DNA of 34,361 bases, from the NCBI GenBank assembly GCA_002686885.1, contig NYYT01000052.1, forward strand, positions 41,534 through 75,894. Reading direction: 5' to 3'. Below the pieces are notes generated by a model. It was not told the origin of the DNA, made no database searches, and saw only the letters and a list, made by a program, of their open reading frames with translations. The translations under genes were made by a program, and so were the position numbers. Shown in pieces: positions 1-8,792 of the stretch. This stretch comes from Pedosphaera sp. (GTDB lineage Bacteria > Verrucomicrobiota > Verrucomicrobiia > Limisphaerales > AAA164-E04). Within the stretch, counting starts at the first letter, position 1, and each line of letters opens with the position of its first letter.

Positions 1-1659
1 GAAATCCGGATCGTGTGCATCGAGGTTGAATCCTCTCACTGCCAGGACATTCCAGCCCTTGTGAAGCAGGGAAGCGTCCAGTGAATAGGATCGCCATTCC
101 ATGGCTTCCTGATCGGGATGCTCGTCGGTGGCATGGCCCTTCCAATCCATGTTTTCGGGAGCATTCCATGTCGCCACCTCCGTGCCATTGATCCACGCAA
201 CAAAGCCATCATCGATTCTCAACTTCAGGTCGAGTTGGTGGAGTCGGTTCGGATCAGAAACCTCAAAAGTGAAACGCGTGTCGACGGTTGACTGATGCTG
301 ATACATGGAATCTTTAAGATCTGTTTGAATCAGTGCCGTGTAATCCTTTGCCAGGCTTTCCTCCAAGAGCTTTTGGATTTCCTCATCACTCAGTGCTCGC
401 TTCCAAAGTGCGACCTCGTCGATGGATCCCTTGAAATGATTGCCCGTTGCATCAAAGATTCCATTTCCGCCCACTCGAAAGGGAAAGTTGGACCTGCCAA
501 AGTGGTCCCCATTGTGACCGCTGGATGCTACCCGCTGGCCATCAGCATAGAGAATGAGTTCACGATCATTGCCGACTGCAGCGATGTGATGCCATTGCCC
601 CGAGGGATGAGGGTAAGCCCAATTCAGGCTGCCGGCAGGTGACCAAAGCTGCAGGGTTCCTTGCTGAATGAAGCCAAACTCAATCGCATCGTTTTGTCCC
701 CACAGTCCGGTGCGGCTGGACTGAGTGCCCTCGGGACGAATCCATCCGGCCATGGTAAAAGCCCGACTTCCACTGAGCAGTCGCTCTGGACCTTCAACAG
801 CATCGTTTCGCCCATCGAAGCCGGTCGCCAGGTTGTCGTCATGAAGGATGGGGAAGGCTGGAGGGCGTGGCCCTTCTTGGGTGAGCCTGGGCTGACCTTG
901 ATAGAGGCCCTGAGCGGCTGATCCCAGTGACCCCTGATTGGCCGCCAGGGTTCCCTGAGTTTCCTCGAACGCCCAGTAAAGCTCAGGTTGTGAAGCCTTT
1001 AATTGCAGAGCGTGACCTGCAACTTGTTCATCCTTGGTTCCAGTGTCATACCCCATGCTGGGTAGGGATGTCGTCCAGGCTCCGTCGTTGAAATCCGACT
1101 GGATCCAATCCATATCTGCGTTGTCGGGAACCTTTAGCCGACCTTCTGTGTTGGGATCGATGAGGGAGAAGGACTCCTCGCGCCATACAAAACCATAGGA
1201 GATGTCAGAAAATTGGGGGGGGTAGCTGGGTGAAAAATCGGAAATGGCTTCTTCGGTATGGGGCGCATAGAGACCCAGATACTCACCCTGGGCGGCCAAT
1301 TTGAAATTGGTGTGCCAGGGGCCTCCTTGGGGCTGTCGGTTCTTTCCAGAAGCAAAAATGACAAGATGCTCTCCAGCCCTCAAGACCCTGGAGGGCAAGA
1401 TCCATTTTTTTGGCTTTTCAGGATCGTCGGTCAGAGACCAGCCCTCGGTGGAGACAGGCTGGGTGCTCGTATTGGCAATCTCAATCCAATCCACACGCTG
1501 CCTGTCTTCATCGATCAGACCTCGTCGATTGGATGCCAGGAATTCATTGATGATCAGCTGGCCTTGTAAGGTGCCTGTCAGAATCAGACTCCACCCAAGA
1601 AAGGCCATCATGGATCTGCAATGGCCGCTTGGCCTCCAATGGAAGTGTTTGCTTTTCAT
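1..1659 (-). CDS. Secreted lamin-tail (LTD) + LamG/concanavalin-like domain protein, 3' part missing
   Basis: The frame is open without a stop from ATG at 1659 to the window edge (553 codons), so the C-terminus lies outside. A short basic N-terminus is followed by a hydrophobic stretch (MMAFLGWSLILTG) that looks like a signal peptide. At about residues 36-125 there is a lamin-tail domain, beginning LIINEFLASNRRG and containing WIEIANTS and GWSLTDDP. A LamG/concanavalin A-like lectin domain follows (about 225-430), with FTMAGWIRPEG, HHIAAVGNDRELILYADG and GSIDEVALWKRALSDEEI. The last visible part resembles a further beta-sandwich (DDGFVAWINGTEVA). In PVC bacteria this architecture belongs to large secreted or cell-surface proteins, some ending in CotH kinase-like or sorting domains; which applies here cannot be seen. 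Alternative starts are the ATGs at 1611 and 1608. No strong ribosome site precedes any of them. Confidence 0.85.
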   Translation of the reverse strand, partial: MKSKHFHWRPSGHCRSMMAFLGWSLILTGTLQGQLIINEFLASNRRGLIDEDRQRVDWIEIANTSTQPVSTEGWSLTDDPEKPKKWILPSRVLRAGEHLVIFASGKNRQPQGGPWHTNFKLAAQGEYLGLYAPHTEEAISDFSPSYPPQFSDISYGFVWREESFSLIDPNTEGRLKVPDNADMDWIQSDFNDGAWTTSLPSMGYDTGTKDEQVAGHALQLKASQPELYWAFEETQGTLAANQGSLGSAAQGLYQGQPRLTQEGPRPPAFPILHDDNLATGFDGRNDAVEGPERLLSGSRAFTMAGWIRPEGTQSSRTGLWGQNDAIEFGFIQQGTLQLWSPAGSLNWAYPHPSGQWHHIAAVGNDRELILYADGQRVASSGHNGDHFGRSNFPFRVGGNGIFDATGNHFKGSIDEVALWKRALSDEEIQKLLEESLAKDYTALIQTDLKDSMYQHQSTVDTRFTFEVSDPNRLHQLDLKLRIDDGFVAWINGTEVATWNAPENMDWKGHATDEHPDQEAMEWRSYSLDASLLHKGWNVLAVRGFNLDAHDPDF

Positions 1660-1686
1660 CGGTCGACTTGGGTGAGTGCGGTGTCC

Positions 1687-1717
1687 AAAAAAACCCAACG
1701 GCAGGAGCTGTTGGGTT
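1687..1717 (-). terminator. Rho-independent terminator after the Dabb gene
   Basis: An 8-bp stem, AACCCAAC (1692-1699) with GTTGGGTT (1710-1717), is followed on the minus strand by a run of seven T (1693-1687). It lies 40 bp past the stop codon of the Dabb gene. Confidence 0.8.
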
Positions 1718-1756
1718 CTGGTTTCGGTTAATTTGTGGAGAAAGCTTCTTTTGGCC

Positions 1757-2059
1757 TCATCCTTCGAAGTCGTAAACCACGACCTTCTTGCAGACTCTTT
1801 TGAAAATCTCTTCGACAAATTTTACATGATCTTCGTGAACCTGGTAAGCATCTTGGGTGGCCTTGTCCTTGAAGGCTATATTCAGTGCCACCTGATAACT
1901 TTGATCCACCACCGGGCGATCACTGGTTGCCATCCGCCCTACATGAAAAAAATCCGCGCCGGGAATGTTCTTGAGGTATCGGTGAGCTCCGTCGATCAAC
2001 TCCTGAGCGGCGTTGGGTTGTTCAGGATCCGTCCAAAAAATAACCACGTGTGAAAACAT
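1757..2059 (-). CDS. Dabb (stress-responsive A/B barrel) domain protein
   Basis: This 100-residue protein is a single alpha+beta barrel domain of the Dabb family (ferredoxin-like fold, usually a dimer). Typical features are the opening HVVIFWTDP beta strand, FFHVGRMATSDRPVVDQSYQVAL in the middle (FHVG then DRPVVD), an HEDHVKFVEE helix and the closing VVVYDFEG strand. Members range from plant stress proteins to small bacterial enzymes and proteins of unknown role, so no reaction can be assigned. The gene is 83 bp downstream of RNase Y on the same strand and ends at its own terminator, so it may be the last gene of that transcription unit. Confidence 0.85.
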   Translation of the reverse strand: MFSHVVIFWTDPEQPNAAQELIDGAHRYLKNIPGADFFHVGRMATSDRPVVDQSYQVALNIAFKDKATQDAYQVHEDHVKFVEEIFKRVCKKVVVYDFEG

Positions 2060-2142
2060 GGACGCATTTCATCTGCTGGATGCAGGCAGGGCAATGCTTT
2101 TTTGAAATCTTATGGACTCCTTATGAAATGAAGGACGCCCAC

Positions 2143-3705
2143 TTACTTGGCGAATTCGACGCAGCGCGTTTCCCGGATGACGGTCACTCGAATCTGTCCG
2201 GGATATTGCAAATCATCTTCGATTTTCCGGACAATTTTTCGACAGAGTTCATAAGCTTGTTCGTCTGAAATGATTTTGGGAGAGACCACGACTCGGACTT
2301 CGCGCCCCGCCTGGAAGGCAAAGCATTTTTCGACGCCTTCAAAAGAGGTTCCAATATCTTCCAGATTCTGGAGCCGCTGGATGTAGGTGGTCATGCTTTC
2401 GGATCGAGCCCCTGGCCTTGAAGCACTGATGGCATCGGCTGCGCTGACCAGGATGCCCAGAACCGAAAGATGCTCGACCTCATCGTGGTGGGCAGCCACT
2501 GCGTTGACCACAGGATCTTGTTCACCGTGAGCCTTGATGAAATCCGCTCCGATGATGGCATGGGAACCTTCCATGTCGTGTTTGATTGCCTTGCCGACGT
2601 CGTGAAATAGACCGGCTTTCTTGGCATCCAGAATATTGAGGCCAAGCTCGGTTGCCATCAAACCGGTGAGATGAGCGACCTCCACGGAGTGGTTGAGGAC
2701 GTTCTGCGAGAAACTACTCCGGAAATGCAACTTTCCGAGTGTTTTGACAATTTCTGGGTGTGCTGGAGGCAGGCCCGAGCGGTAAACCGCTTCTTCACCC
2801 AGTCGAATGACGGTTTCATCAATTTCCTCCTCCACCTTGTGAACGACTTCCTCGATGCGTGAGGGGTGAATGCGGCCGTCCTCAATGAGCCGACTCATGG
2901 CTTCCCGAGCAATTTCCCTTCGGACAGGATCAAAAGCAGAGAGGACCACGGCTCCCGGGGTGTCATCGATCAGGACTGTCACGCCCGTCGCAGCCTCGAA
3001 AGAGCGTATGTTGCGGCCTTCGCGACCGATGATGCGGCCCTTGATGTCATCGCCGGTCAGTGCGACCGTGGAGGTGGTCGAATCAAACGTGTGTTCGCCG
3101 GCAAAGCGCTGGATGGCTAGGCTGATGATCTTCTTGGCCCGGACTTCCGCTTCCTGCTTGGCTCTCTCGAGGATGCGTCGGTCGGCTTCCTGAGCATCCT
3201 TGAGAGAATGTTGCTCGGCCTCGTGAAGAATGATTTGACGGGCCTCTGCCTGAGTCATTTGGCCGATCAATTCGAGTTCTTCCTGTCGCTGGGCCGAAAG
3301 CGATGAAAGTACTTGCTCCTGTTTCTTGAGTTCCTGCGCCCGTTCCTGAAGCTGCTCTTGCTGGGACTGGAGCATCTTTTCCTGTCGAACAAAACCAGCA
3401 AGCTGCTCGTTGATGAGCTGCTCTCGTTGCTCCACTCGGGTGATCTGCCTGGCGTGGGTTTCGAGTTGGGCGTCCAGGGAGGCTTGCGCCTTTTGCTTGA
3501 TTTCGGTTGCTTCAGCTTCCGCCTTGCGAGTGGTTGAGGACAATAATTCCCTGGCCTCATCTGCTGCCTGACGCAACAGGGAGGTTTTGTCTTGCTGCCA
3601 CTTCTGCTGCCGGATGCGCATCCATGCGTAGCAAATGGCGAAGCCCGCAAGGGCCCCTGCGGTGAGCCAAACCGCCGGGCCCCAAATCACAAGAGCTATT
3701 GACAT
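2143..3705 (-). CDS. rny: Ribonuclease Y
   Basis: RNase Y is a membrane-anchored endoribonuclease that starts mRNA decay. The 520-residue product has the full family layout: one N-terminal transmembrane helix (residues 3-28), a long charged coiled coil (about 35-200), a KH RNA-binding domain with GRIIGREGRN (223-232), and an HD phosphohydrolase domain with the LFHDVGKA motif (H368, D369) and AAHHDE. A longer in-frame reading begins at 3828, but I chose 3705. That start gives the usual family length, places the membrane helix at the N-terminus, and has GGAAGGA about 9 nt upstream. The extra 41 residues would run inside the preceding gene and look nothing like RNase Y. The gene starts 7 nt after the cyclo-ligase stop, so the two are probably co-transcribed. 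Confidence 0.95.
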   Translation of the reverse strand: MSIALVIWGPAVWLTAGALAGFAICYAWMRIRQQKWQQDKTSLLRQAADEARELLSSTTRKAEAEATEIKQKAQASLDAQLETHARQITRVEQREQLINEQLAGFVRQEKMLQSQQEQLQERAQELKKQEQVLSSLSAQRQEELELIGQMTQAEARQIILHEAEQHSLKDAQEADRRILERAKQEAEVRAKKIISLAIQRFAGEHTFDSTTSTVALTGDDIKGRIIGREGRNIRSFEAATGVTVLIDDTPGAVVLSAFDPVRREIAREAMSRLIEDGRIHPSRIEEVVHKVEEEIDETVIRLGEEAVYRSGLPPAHPEIVKTLGKLHFRSSFSQNVLNHSVEVAHLTGLMATELGLNILDAKKAGLFHDVGKAIKHDMEGSHAIIGADFIKAHGEQDPVVNAVAAHHDEVEHLSVLGILVSAADAISASRPGARSESMTTYIQRLQNLEDIGTSFEGVEKCFAFQAGREVRVVVSPKIISDEQAYELCRKIVRKIEDDLQYPGQIRVTVIRETRCVEFAK

Positions 3706-3712
3706 CTCATGC

Positions 3713-4321
3713 TCACACGTCCTTCCGGGCCTTGACCCAGCGATGGGGTGTGATGATCCAATCCATTTTCTGATCCAAGGGTTCGTGCGGTACCGATTCG
3801 ACCCATTGATGATCGAACGCCACGCCACATCTTAGGCCGGAGATGGAAGGCAAAAGACGGTCGTAGAAACCTCTCCCTCTGCCTAACCGCCAACCTTCAC
3901 TATCAAAGGCCATTCCCGGGACCAAGGTCAAGTCAACGCTTTGGTTCTCAAGCCCGGTACAACGCGCCACGGGCTCCGGGATCCCGTAGTGCCCGGGGCT
4001 GAGGTCATTGTTGAAATCTCGGATGATGGCTCCCCGGTAGATGCCAGAATTTTTTTGAAATTGTGGGAGGGCTATGGTTTTGCCCTCAGTCAATGCCGAT
4101 CGAAGCAGGGTAAGAATATCCGGCTCATCGCTTCTGGGAACGAAGGCGAAAATACAATGAGCCGCTTGCCATGCGGAGTGTGAGGAAAGGGTATCCCGTA
4201 AGGATCGAGACTGGGCGGCACGTTCCTCTGAGCTGAAGGATTGGTTTCGGAGGCGCTGAGCTTCTCTCAACTCTTCTTTGCAAGTAGCGTCTGACGCTTG
4301 TCCTTGGTGATTCTGGATCAT
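3713..4321 (-). CDS. 5-formyltetrahydrofolate cyclo-ligase
   Basis: The enzyme converts 5-formyl-THF to 5,10-methenyl-THF using ATP, salvaging folate. The 202-residue protein has the family landmarks: a basic helical N-terminus (KEELREAQRLRNQSFSSEER), the IFAFVPRSDEPD strand, the substrate-loop region near IALPQF, and the nucleotide/phosphate motif LGRGRGFYDR near residue 150. The length is normal. No Shine-Dalgarno sequence precedes the ATG at 4321. The gene lies immediately upstream of rny and is transcribed away from the 4438 gene. Confidence 0.92.
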   Translation of the reverse strand: MIQNHQGQASDATCKEELREAQRLRNQSFSSEERAAQSRSLRDTLSSHSAWQAAHCIFAFVPRSDEPDILTLLRSALTEGKTIALPQFQKNSGIYRGAIIRDFNNDLSPGHYGIPEPVARCTGLENQSVDLTLVPGMAFDSEGWRLGRGRGFYDRLLPSISGLRCGVAFDHQWVESVPHEPLDQKMDWIITPHRWVKARKDV

Positions 4322-4401
4322 TCGCTAATATGGCATTGAAGGGCCTAGGTAGCCTGAGTTACTTTGTAAAGATACCTTTGACTCCACGGGCCCCCAGTGC
4401 A

Positions 4402-4433
4402 TTGACAGCAACCTAGACAAAACAAAATATATA
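4402..4433 (+). promoter_or_regulatory. Possible promoter of the 4438 gene
   Basis: There is an exact TTGACA at 4402-4407 and an AT-rich stretch, TATATA, at 4428-4433. The 20-nt spacing is longer than ideal, and the 17-nt alternative (AAATAT) is a poor -10. Transcription starting just after this would give an almost leaderless mRNA, which agrees with the lack of a ribosome site before the ATG at 4438. Confidence 0.3.
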
Positions 4434-4437
4434 GACG

Positions 4438-5220
4438 ATGAAAACTTCCACCACTGACTTTCTGATGAACGCCATCTTCGTTCCTTTCATTTGCTTGACT
4501 TGTGTAACCTTCACGATTCAGGCCCAGCGCCCACCTTCGGTTCCTTCTCAGACTTTCCCGGAATTGCGGGAACAAATCCAAGGTATGGTCCAGGAAGCCG
4601 AGGAACTCAGGGCTTCGGGAAAGCATGAAGCTGCAGAAGAAACTATGAATCGGGCCAGAAAATTGCGCCACCAGCTTGCTGAGCGGATGGGGCGTCGTGG
4701 CGATCGCGCTCCGCAGTCCCAAGACCGGCCTCACAGCGAAGACTTTTTTAATCAAGCGCAGGCCCTTCGCTTAGGCCCGCCTCCCATGATCGAGTCCATT
4801 CATCAGGCAGTACAGGAAATACGGGAATGGACGCGTCATGCAGACTCTCGGGAATCTTCCAATGAGTTCGGGGAACTGATCCAGCATCTGGAACATCGAG
4901 TGGAAGATCTTGCGCAACGATGGGAGAGATTCGAGAGGTTGGAGCAAGAGCTGGAGCAAACCCATCATCGCATGCGCGAATTGGGTGAGGCTCTGGAGCA
5001 CGCCCATCGCCTGATTGAGGAACAGCAGCAGCACTTTCACCATGTAGAAGGACTCCATGAAAAAGTTCATCAACTGGAGCAGCATGCTCGTGAGACAGGC
5101 TCCATCCGGGAACATATCGGTGGTATCGAGGAACATATGGGAGGGATCCAGGAACACCTGGAAGGTATGGATCGTCGCATTGCGGAAGTCGAGGAGCGGA
5201 TGGAAGCTCAGCAGCGCTGA
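4438..5220 (+). CDS. Secreted His/Glu-rich coiled-coil protein of unknown function
   Basis: I do not recognise this family. The 260-residue product starts with a signal peptide (hydrophobic about residues 10-28, ending near IQAQ), so it is probably periplasmic. The mature part is almost all charged helix: a Glu/Arg-rich segment (41-90), a Pro/Gly break (about 108-118), then a coiled coil (120-257). It has about 20 His, often as H-x-x-E or HFHH, which could bind metal. Residues 223-257 are five back-to-back heptads; the first three follow I-x-E-H-(I/M/L)-x-G, and the DNA (5104-5208) shows matching 21-bp units. It stands alone between the divergent cyclo-ligase gene and secA. The general look resembles small periplasmic metal-sensing or scaffold coiled coils, but no function can be claimed. 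Confidence 0.75.
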   Translation: MKTSTTDFLMNAIFVPFICLTCVTFTIQAQRPPSVPSQTFPELREQIQGMVQEAEELRASGKHEAAEETMNRARKLRHQLAERMGRRGDRAPQSQDRPHSEDFFNQAQALRLGPPPMIESIHQAVQEIREWTRHADSRESSNEFGELIQHLEHRVEDLAQRWERFERLEQELEQTHHRMRELGEALEHAHRLIEEQQQHFHHVEGLHEKVHQLEQHARETGSIREHIGGIEEHMGGIQEHLEGMDRRIAEVEERMEAQQR

Positions 5221-5414
5221 AACCCTAGCCTATCCCATGGCATATACTGGTGTTGCTTTCCATGCTCTTTGGACCCCAGGTGAGGCGTGCGGAGGGCTCC
5301 TAGAGGCGAACCCTTAATTGCTTTGACGCCCTATGCCCCTTCACCTAGTTTGTCCTTTTTGTCGCGTGTGCGGGCGGTGATCCACTGCTTGCGTTTGCGA
5401 AAGCCCAGATTGCC

Positions 5415-8400
5415 ATGATTGGACCCTTTAAAAGTATATTCAAAAAGATTTTTGGAACGGCAAACGATCGGGAAGTGCGTCGTTACAGCCAGATTGTCGA
5501 GGAGATCAACGCCATGGACCAGTCCATGCAGGATCTCTCGGATGATCAACTCAGGGAAAAGACTGCTGCCTGGAAACAGGAACTTTCTGTGATCGAAGAT
5601 TCGGTGCAGTTGGCCCAACGTCTCGAGCAAGTCATGCCCGAGGCCTTTGCGGTGGTCAAACAAGCCTGCCGCCGTCTCTGTGGAAAAGACGTCATCGTGC
5701 GAGGCCACCCCCTGCGATGGGAAATGGTTCCCTTTGACGTTCAGTTGATTGGCGGCATGGCCCTGCATACGGGCAAGATTGCTGAAATGGCAACCGGTGA
5801 AGGCAAAACGCTGGTGGCGACATTACCGGTTTTTCTCAATGCCCTGACCGGGCGTGGGGTGCATGTCGTGACCGTGAATGACTACCTCGCGGCTCGCGAC
5901 AGCGAATGGATGGGTGCGGTTTACACCTTTCTCGGTCTCACTGTAGGTTGCATCCTGCATGATCAGCCGCCGGCTCTGCGCCGCGAACAGTACGGCTGTG
6001 ACATCACCTACGGAACGAATTCGGAGTTCGGTTTTGATTATCTTCGTGACAATGGGATGGCAAACAATCGCGATGACCAGGTTCAACGGGGTCATTACTT
6101 CGCCATTGTGGATGAGGTCGATTCCATCCTGATTGATGAAGCACGCACGCCGTTGATCATCAGTGGGCCAGCGGTGGTTCATTCCGATCACAACTTCGAT
6201 CAGGTCAAACCAGCCATTCAGTCTTTGGTGCAGCGACAACAGAAGCTGTGCGATCAGTTTCTCAACAGGGCCGAAGAGGTGGTCAAGGAACTTCAACCTG
6301 AAGATGGCTCCAACCCTCAGAATCCCGAGGCCCTCGAAGAGGAAATGGGCCTTCTGCTCTACAAAGCGAAGCTGGGGCAACCAAGATCGGACCGACTGAT
6401 GTCTCTGCTGGAGGATCCTGAAAACATCAACCGGATGAACCGTGCCGAGGCGATGTTGTATACCGATCAAACCAAGAAAATGCTCTACGCCCAAAAAGAG
6501 GAGCTTTTCTTTGCCATGGACGAAAAGAGTCACGATGCCGACCTGACAGAAAAGGGACGTGGCTTCCTGAGTCCCAATGAACCTGATGCCTTCGTCCTGC
6601 CTGATCTGGCCGAGATCTACCACCATATTGACGCTGATGAATCCACTCCGCTGCAGCAGCGCATGGAAGCGAAGAACAAGGCTCAGTCTGATTTTGAAAC
6701 CAAGGCGCAGCGTATCCACACCATCTCTCAGCTACTGAAGGCTTATTGTCTTTACCAACGGGATGTTCAGTATGTGGTTCAGAACAATGAGGTGGTGATT
6801 GTAGACGAAAATACGGGCCGATTGATGACGGGGCGCCGATGGAGTGAAGGCTTGCACCAGGCGGTGGAAGCCAAGGAAGGGGTGGAAATCAAGAGAGAGA
6901 CCCAGACCTACGCGACGATCACGATTCAGAATTATTTCAGGCTCTACGACAAGCTGGCGGGTATGACAGGAACAGCTGAAACCGAAGCAGGCGAGTTTCT
7001 GGATATCTACAAGCTGGGAGTCCTGGTGATTCCGACCAATCGGCCGGTGGCTCGCGAAGATGGCAACGATTCAGTCTACAAATCACGGCGTGAAAAATAC
7101 CAGGCCGCTATTGAGGAGATCAAACACGTCCACCAGCAGGGAAGACCCATCCTGGTAGGAACCATTTCAGTCGAAGTCAGCGAATTGATCGCCAAATTGC
7201 TGAAAAAGGAGGGTATCGTGCACGCGGTCCTCAACGCGAAGTATCACCAGCAAGAGGCCGAAATCATCTCCCGAGCGGGTCAAAGAGGAGCTGTCACCAT
7301 TGCCACGAACATGGCTGGGCGCGGCACGGATATCAAGTTGGGCGAAGGCGTGGCTGAGTTGGGTGGGCTTCATGTCATTGGCACCGAGCGCCATGAGTCC
7401 CGCCGTATCGACCGCCAGTTAAGGGGGCGTTGTGCGCGTCAGGGAGACCCGGGATCCTCGCACTTCTTTATTTCTCTGGAAGATGATCTGATGCGACTTT
7501 TTGGATCGCCCCGGATCGTCAAGATCATGGAAAAACTTGGGTTGGAAGAAGGGCAGGAATTAAACCATGGCATGCTCAATCGCTCCATCGAGACGGCTCA
7601 GAAGCGCGTCGAGCAGCACAATTTTCAAATCCGTAAACGCACGCTCGAGTATGACGATGTCATGAATAAGCAGCGTGAAATTATTTACGGTTTCCGCAAT
7701 GAGGTCCTGATGGCAGAGAATGCTCAGGACCAGCTCATGGACATCATGGAGGAGGTGACCGTCGAAAAAGTGTTCCAGTTTTCCTCCGCGGACCAGGATG
7801 TTCAAGATTGGAACCTCCGGGGTCTTTCAGACTGGGTCAATTTGAATTTTCCCATCGGCCTTCAGGAAGAGGACTTGAGGAAATCTGCCAACGAAGGTTC
7901 ACAAGACCCCGTTGCCGGAAGTCTCTTCGATGGCATGAGTGCGGCTCAGTTTGCTGTGGCCACGCTGATTTCAGATCAGGTGCGACAAGCGTACGAATTG
8001 AAGATCAGTGTCGAGGATGCCGACGCCTTGAAGTCCATGGAGCGATTTACCATCCTCAGTGCCATCGACAAATTGTGGCAGGAGCACCTTTACAGCATGG
8101 ATGGATTGCGCAGCAGCATCTCCCTGCGTGCTTACGCTCAACGAGATCCCCTCATTGAATACAAGTCGGAGGCCTTCAAGGTTTTTGATGAGTTGATGGT
8201 GAATATCAAGAGTCAGATTTGCCACAACATCTTCCGAAGCGCCTCCAGTCTGATGGCTTTTCAGCAGTTTCTCAGCAAGCTACCGCAACGCGCCTCTCAC
8301 CAGGAGGCAGGAGCTTTTGCTGGGGTGCAAGCTTCTGCAGAAAAGCCGGCGAGTGATGTGGTGAGTGAAGCCAATGAGGCCATCGCCAAGGCAGCGCCAG

Positions 8401-8480
8401 TCCGAATGGGGCCCAAGGTGGGCCGAAACGATCCCTGCCCCTGTGGCAGTGGGAAGAAATACAAGCAGTGCTGTGCTTAG
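5415..8480 (+). CDS. secA: Protein translocase ATPase SecA
   Basis: SecA is the ATP-driven motor that pushes preproteins through SecYEG. The 1021-residue protein has the helical N-terminus (NDREVRRYSQIVEEINAM), Walker A MATGEGKT (about 125-132), NDYLAARD, the DEVDSILIDEARTPL Walker B region (233-247), the preprotein cross-linking domain, NBD2 with TNMAGRGTDIKLG and GTERHESRRIDRQLRGR, and the helical scaffold. It ends in the SecB/phospholipid-binding zinc motif with C1008, C1010, C1019 and C1020. It is longer than the roughly 840-900 residues of E. coli or Bacillus SecA. Much of the extra is a charged insertion of about 90 residues (about 260-430) in the cross-linking domain. The 194-bp gap upstream shows no clear ribosome site; the reading frame is open above the ATG, but nothing there looks like SecA. 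Confidence 0.97.
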   Translation: MIGPFKSIFKKIFGTANDREVRRYSQIVEEINAMDQSMQDLSDDQLREKTAAWKQELSVIEDSVQLAQRLEQVMPEAFAVVKQACRRLCGKDVIVRGHPLRWEMVPFDVQLIGGMALHTGKIAEMATGEGKTLVATLPVFLNALTGRGVHVVTVNDYLAARDSEWMGAVYTFLGLTVGCILHDQPPALRREQYGCDITYGTNSEFGFDYLRDNGMANNRDDQVQRGHYFAIVDEVDSILIDEARTPLIISGPAVVHSDHNFDQVKPAIQSLVQRQQKLCDQFLNRAEEVVKELQPEDGSNPQNPEALEEEMGLLLYKAKLGQPRSDRLMSLLEDPENINRMNRAEAMLYTDQTKKMLYAQKEELFFAMDEKSHDADLTEKGRGFLSPNEPDAFVLPDLAEIYHHIDADESTPLQQRMEAKNKAQSDFETKAQRIHTISQLLKAYCLYQRDVQYVVQNNEVVIVDENTGRLMTGRRWSEGLHQAVEAKEGVEIKRETQTYATITIQNYFRLYDKLAGMTGTAETEAGEFLDIYKLGVLVIPTNRPVAREDGNDSVYKSRREKYQAAIEEIKHVHQQGRPILVGTISVEVSELIAKLLKKEGIVHAVLNAKYHQQEAEIISRAGQRGAVTIATNMAGRGTDIKLGEGVAELGGLHVIGTERHESRRIDRQLRGRCARQGDPGSSHFFISLEDDLMRLFGSPRIVKIMEKLGLEEGQELNHGMLNRSIETAQKRVEQHNFQIRKRTLEYDDVMNKQREIIYGFRNEVLMAENAQDQLMDIMEEVTVEKVFQFSSADQDVQDWNLRGLSDWVNLNFPIGLQEEDLRKSANEGSQDPVAGSLFDGMSAAQFAVATLISDQVRQAYELKISVEDADALKSMERFTILSAIDKLWQEHLYSMDGLRSSISLRAYAQRDPLIEYKSEAFKVFDELMVNIKSQICHNIFRSASSLMAFQQFLSKLPQRASHQEAGAFAGVQASAEKPASDVVSEANEAIAKAAPVRMGPKVGRNDPCPCGSGKKYKQCCA

Positions 8481-8792
8481 AGTGGAGTGATGGTCACCCG
8501 GGATCATGGTTTGATGCGTCTTTTCGGTTTTCACCCTGTTTTTTTATTTGAAACCCGCCGAAAAGCTTTATCGTTAAAATTGCAGCTATAACGCTAGCAA
8601 TTGAAGGTTTAGGTCCCATTTTTTCCCATCGTGAGGGTTCTCTTACCTCGCCGTGCTTAACGTTTTTTAATCCTGTCAACAAAACCACTTGCAGATCGTT
8701 GGCGAATGCTTGAAAATCCCAGTCTTTTGAGGAATCTTTTCCTTAGTAAGGGCCTTGTTACCCTTCCTTGTCTCCTGCTAAATTAAATTTTT
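8481..8792. other. 312-bp gap between secA and the nifJ-like gene
   Basis: I find no convincing gene here. An inverted repeat, CTTTTCGG (8520-8527) with CCGAAAAG (8558-8565), flanks a T-rich stretch and may help end secA transcription, but it lacks a T-run after the stem. AAGGG...CCCTT at about 8748-8766 can also pair. The right end carries the likely promoter of the next gene. Confidence 0.5.
8755..8784 (+). promoter_or_regulatory. Likely extended -10 promoter giving a leaderless nifJ-like mRNA
   Basis: TTGTTA (8755-8760, 4 of 6 consensus) is separated by 18 nt from TAAATT (8779-8784), preceded by TGC, which makes an extended -10. The predicted start falls at about 8791, directly before the ATG at 8793. 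The region before that ATG is AT-rich with no Shine-Dalgarno sequence, consistent with leaderless translation. Confidence 0.4.

Noticed and set aside
295-1675. Several plus-strand open frames of 80-125 codons at the left end
   Set aside because: They lie opposite the continuous minus-strand lamin-tail/LamG frame, whose protein has clear domain motifs. The plus-strand translations have none.
3706-3828. 41-residue N-terminal extension of RNase Y
   Set aside because: It overlaps the cyclo-ligase gene, displaces the membrane helix from the N-terminus and ignores the GGAAGGA site before 3705.
5823-6719. A 298-codon minus-strand open frame opposite secA
   Set aside because: It is antisense to a perfectly conserved SecA region and has a composition typical of a shadow frame.
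8520-8565. Inverted repeat CTTTTCGG/CCGAAAAG as the secA terminator
   Set aside because: No T-run follows the right arm on the plus strand and the loop is long, so I keep it only as a feature of the gap.
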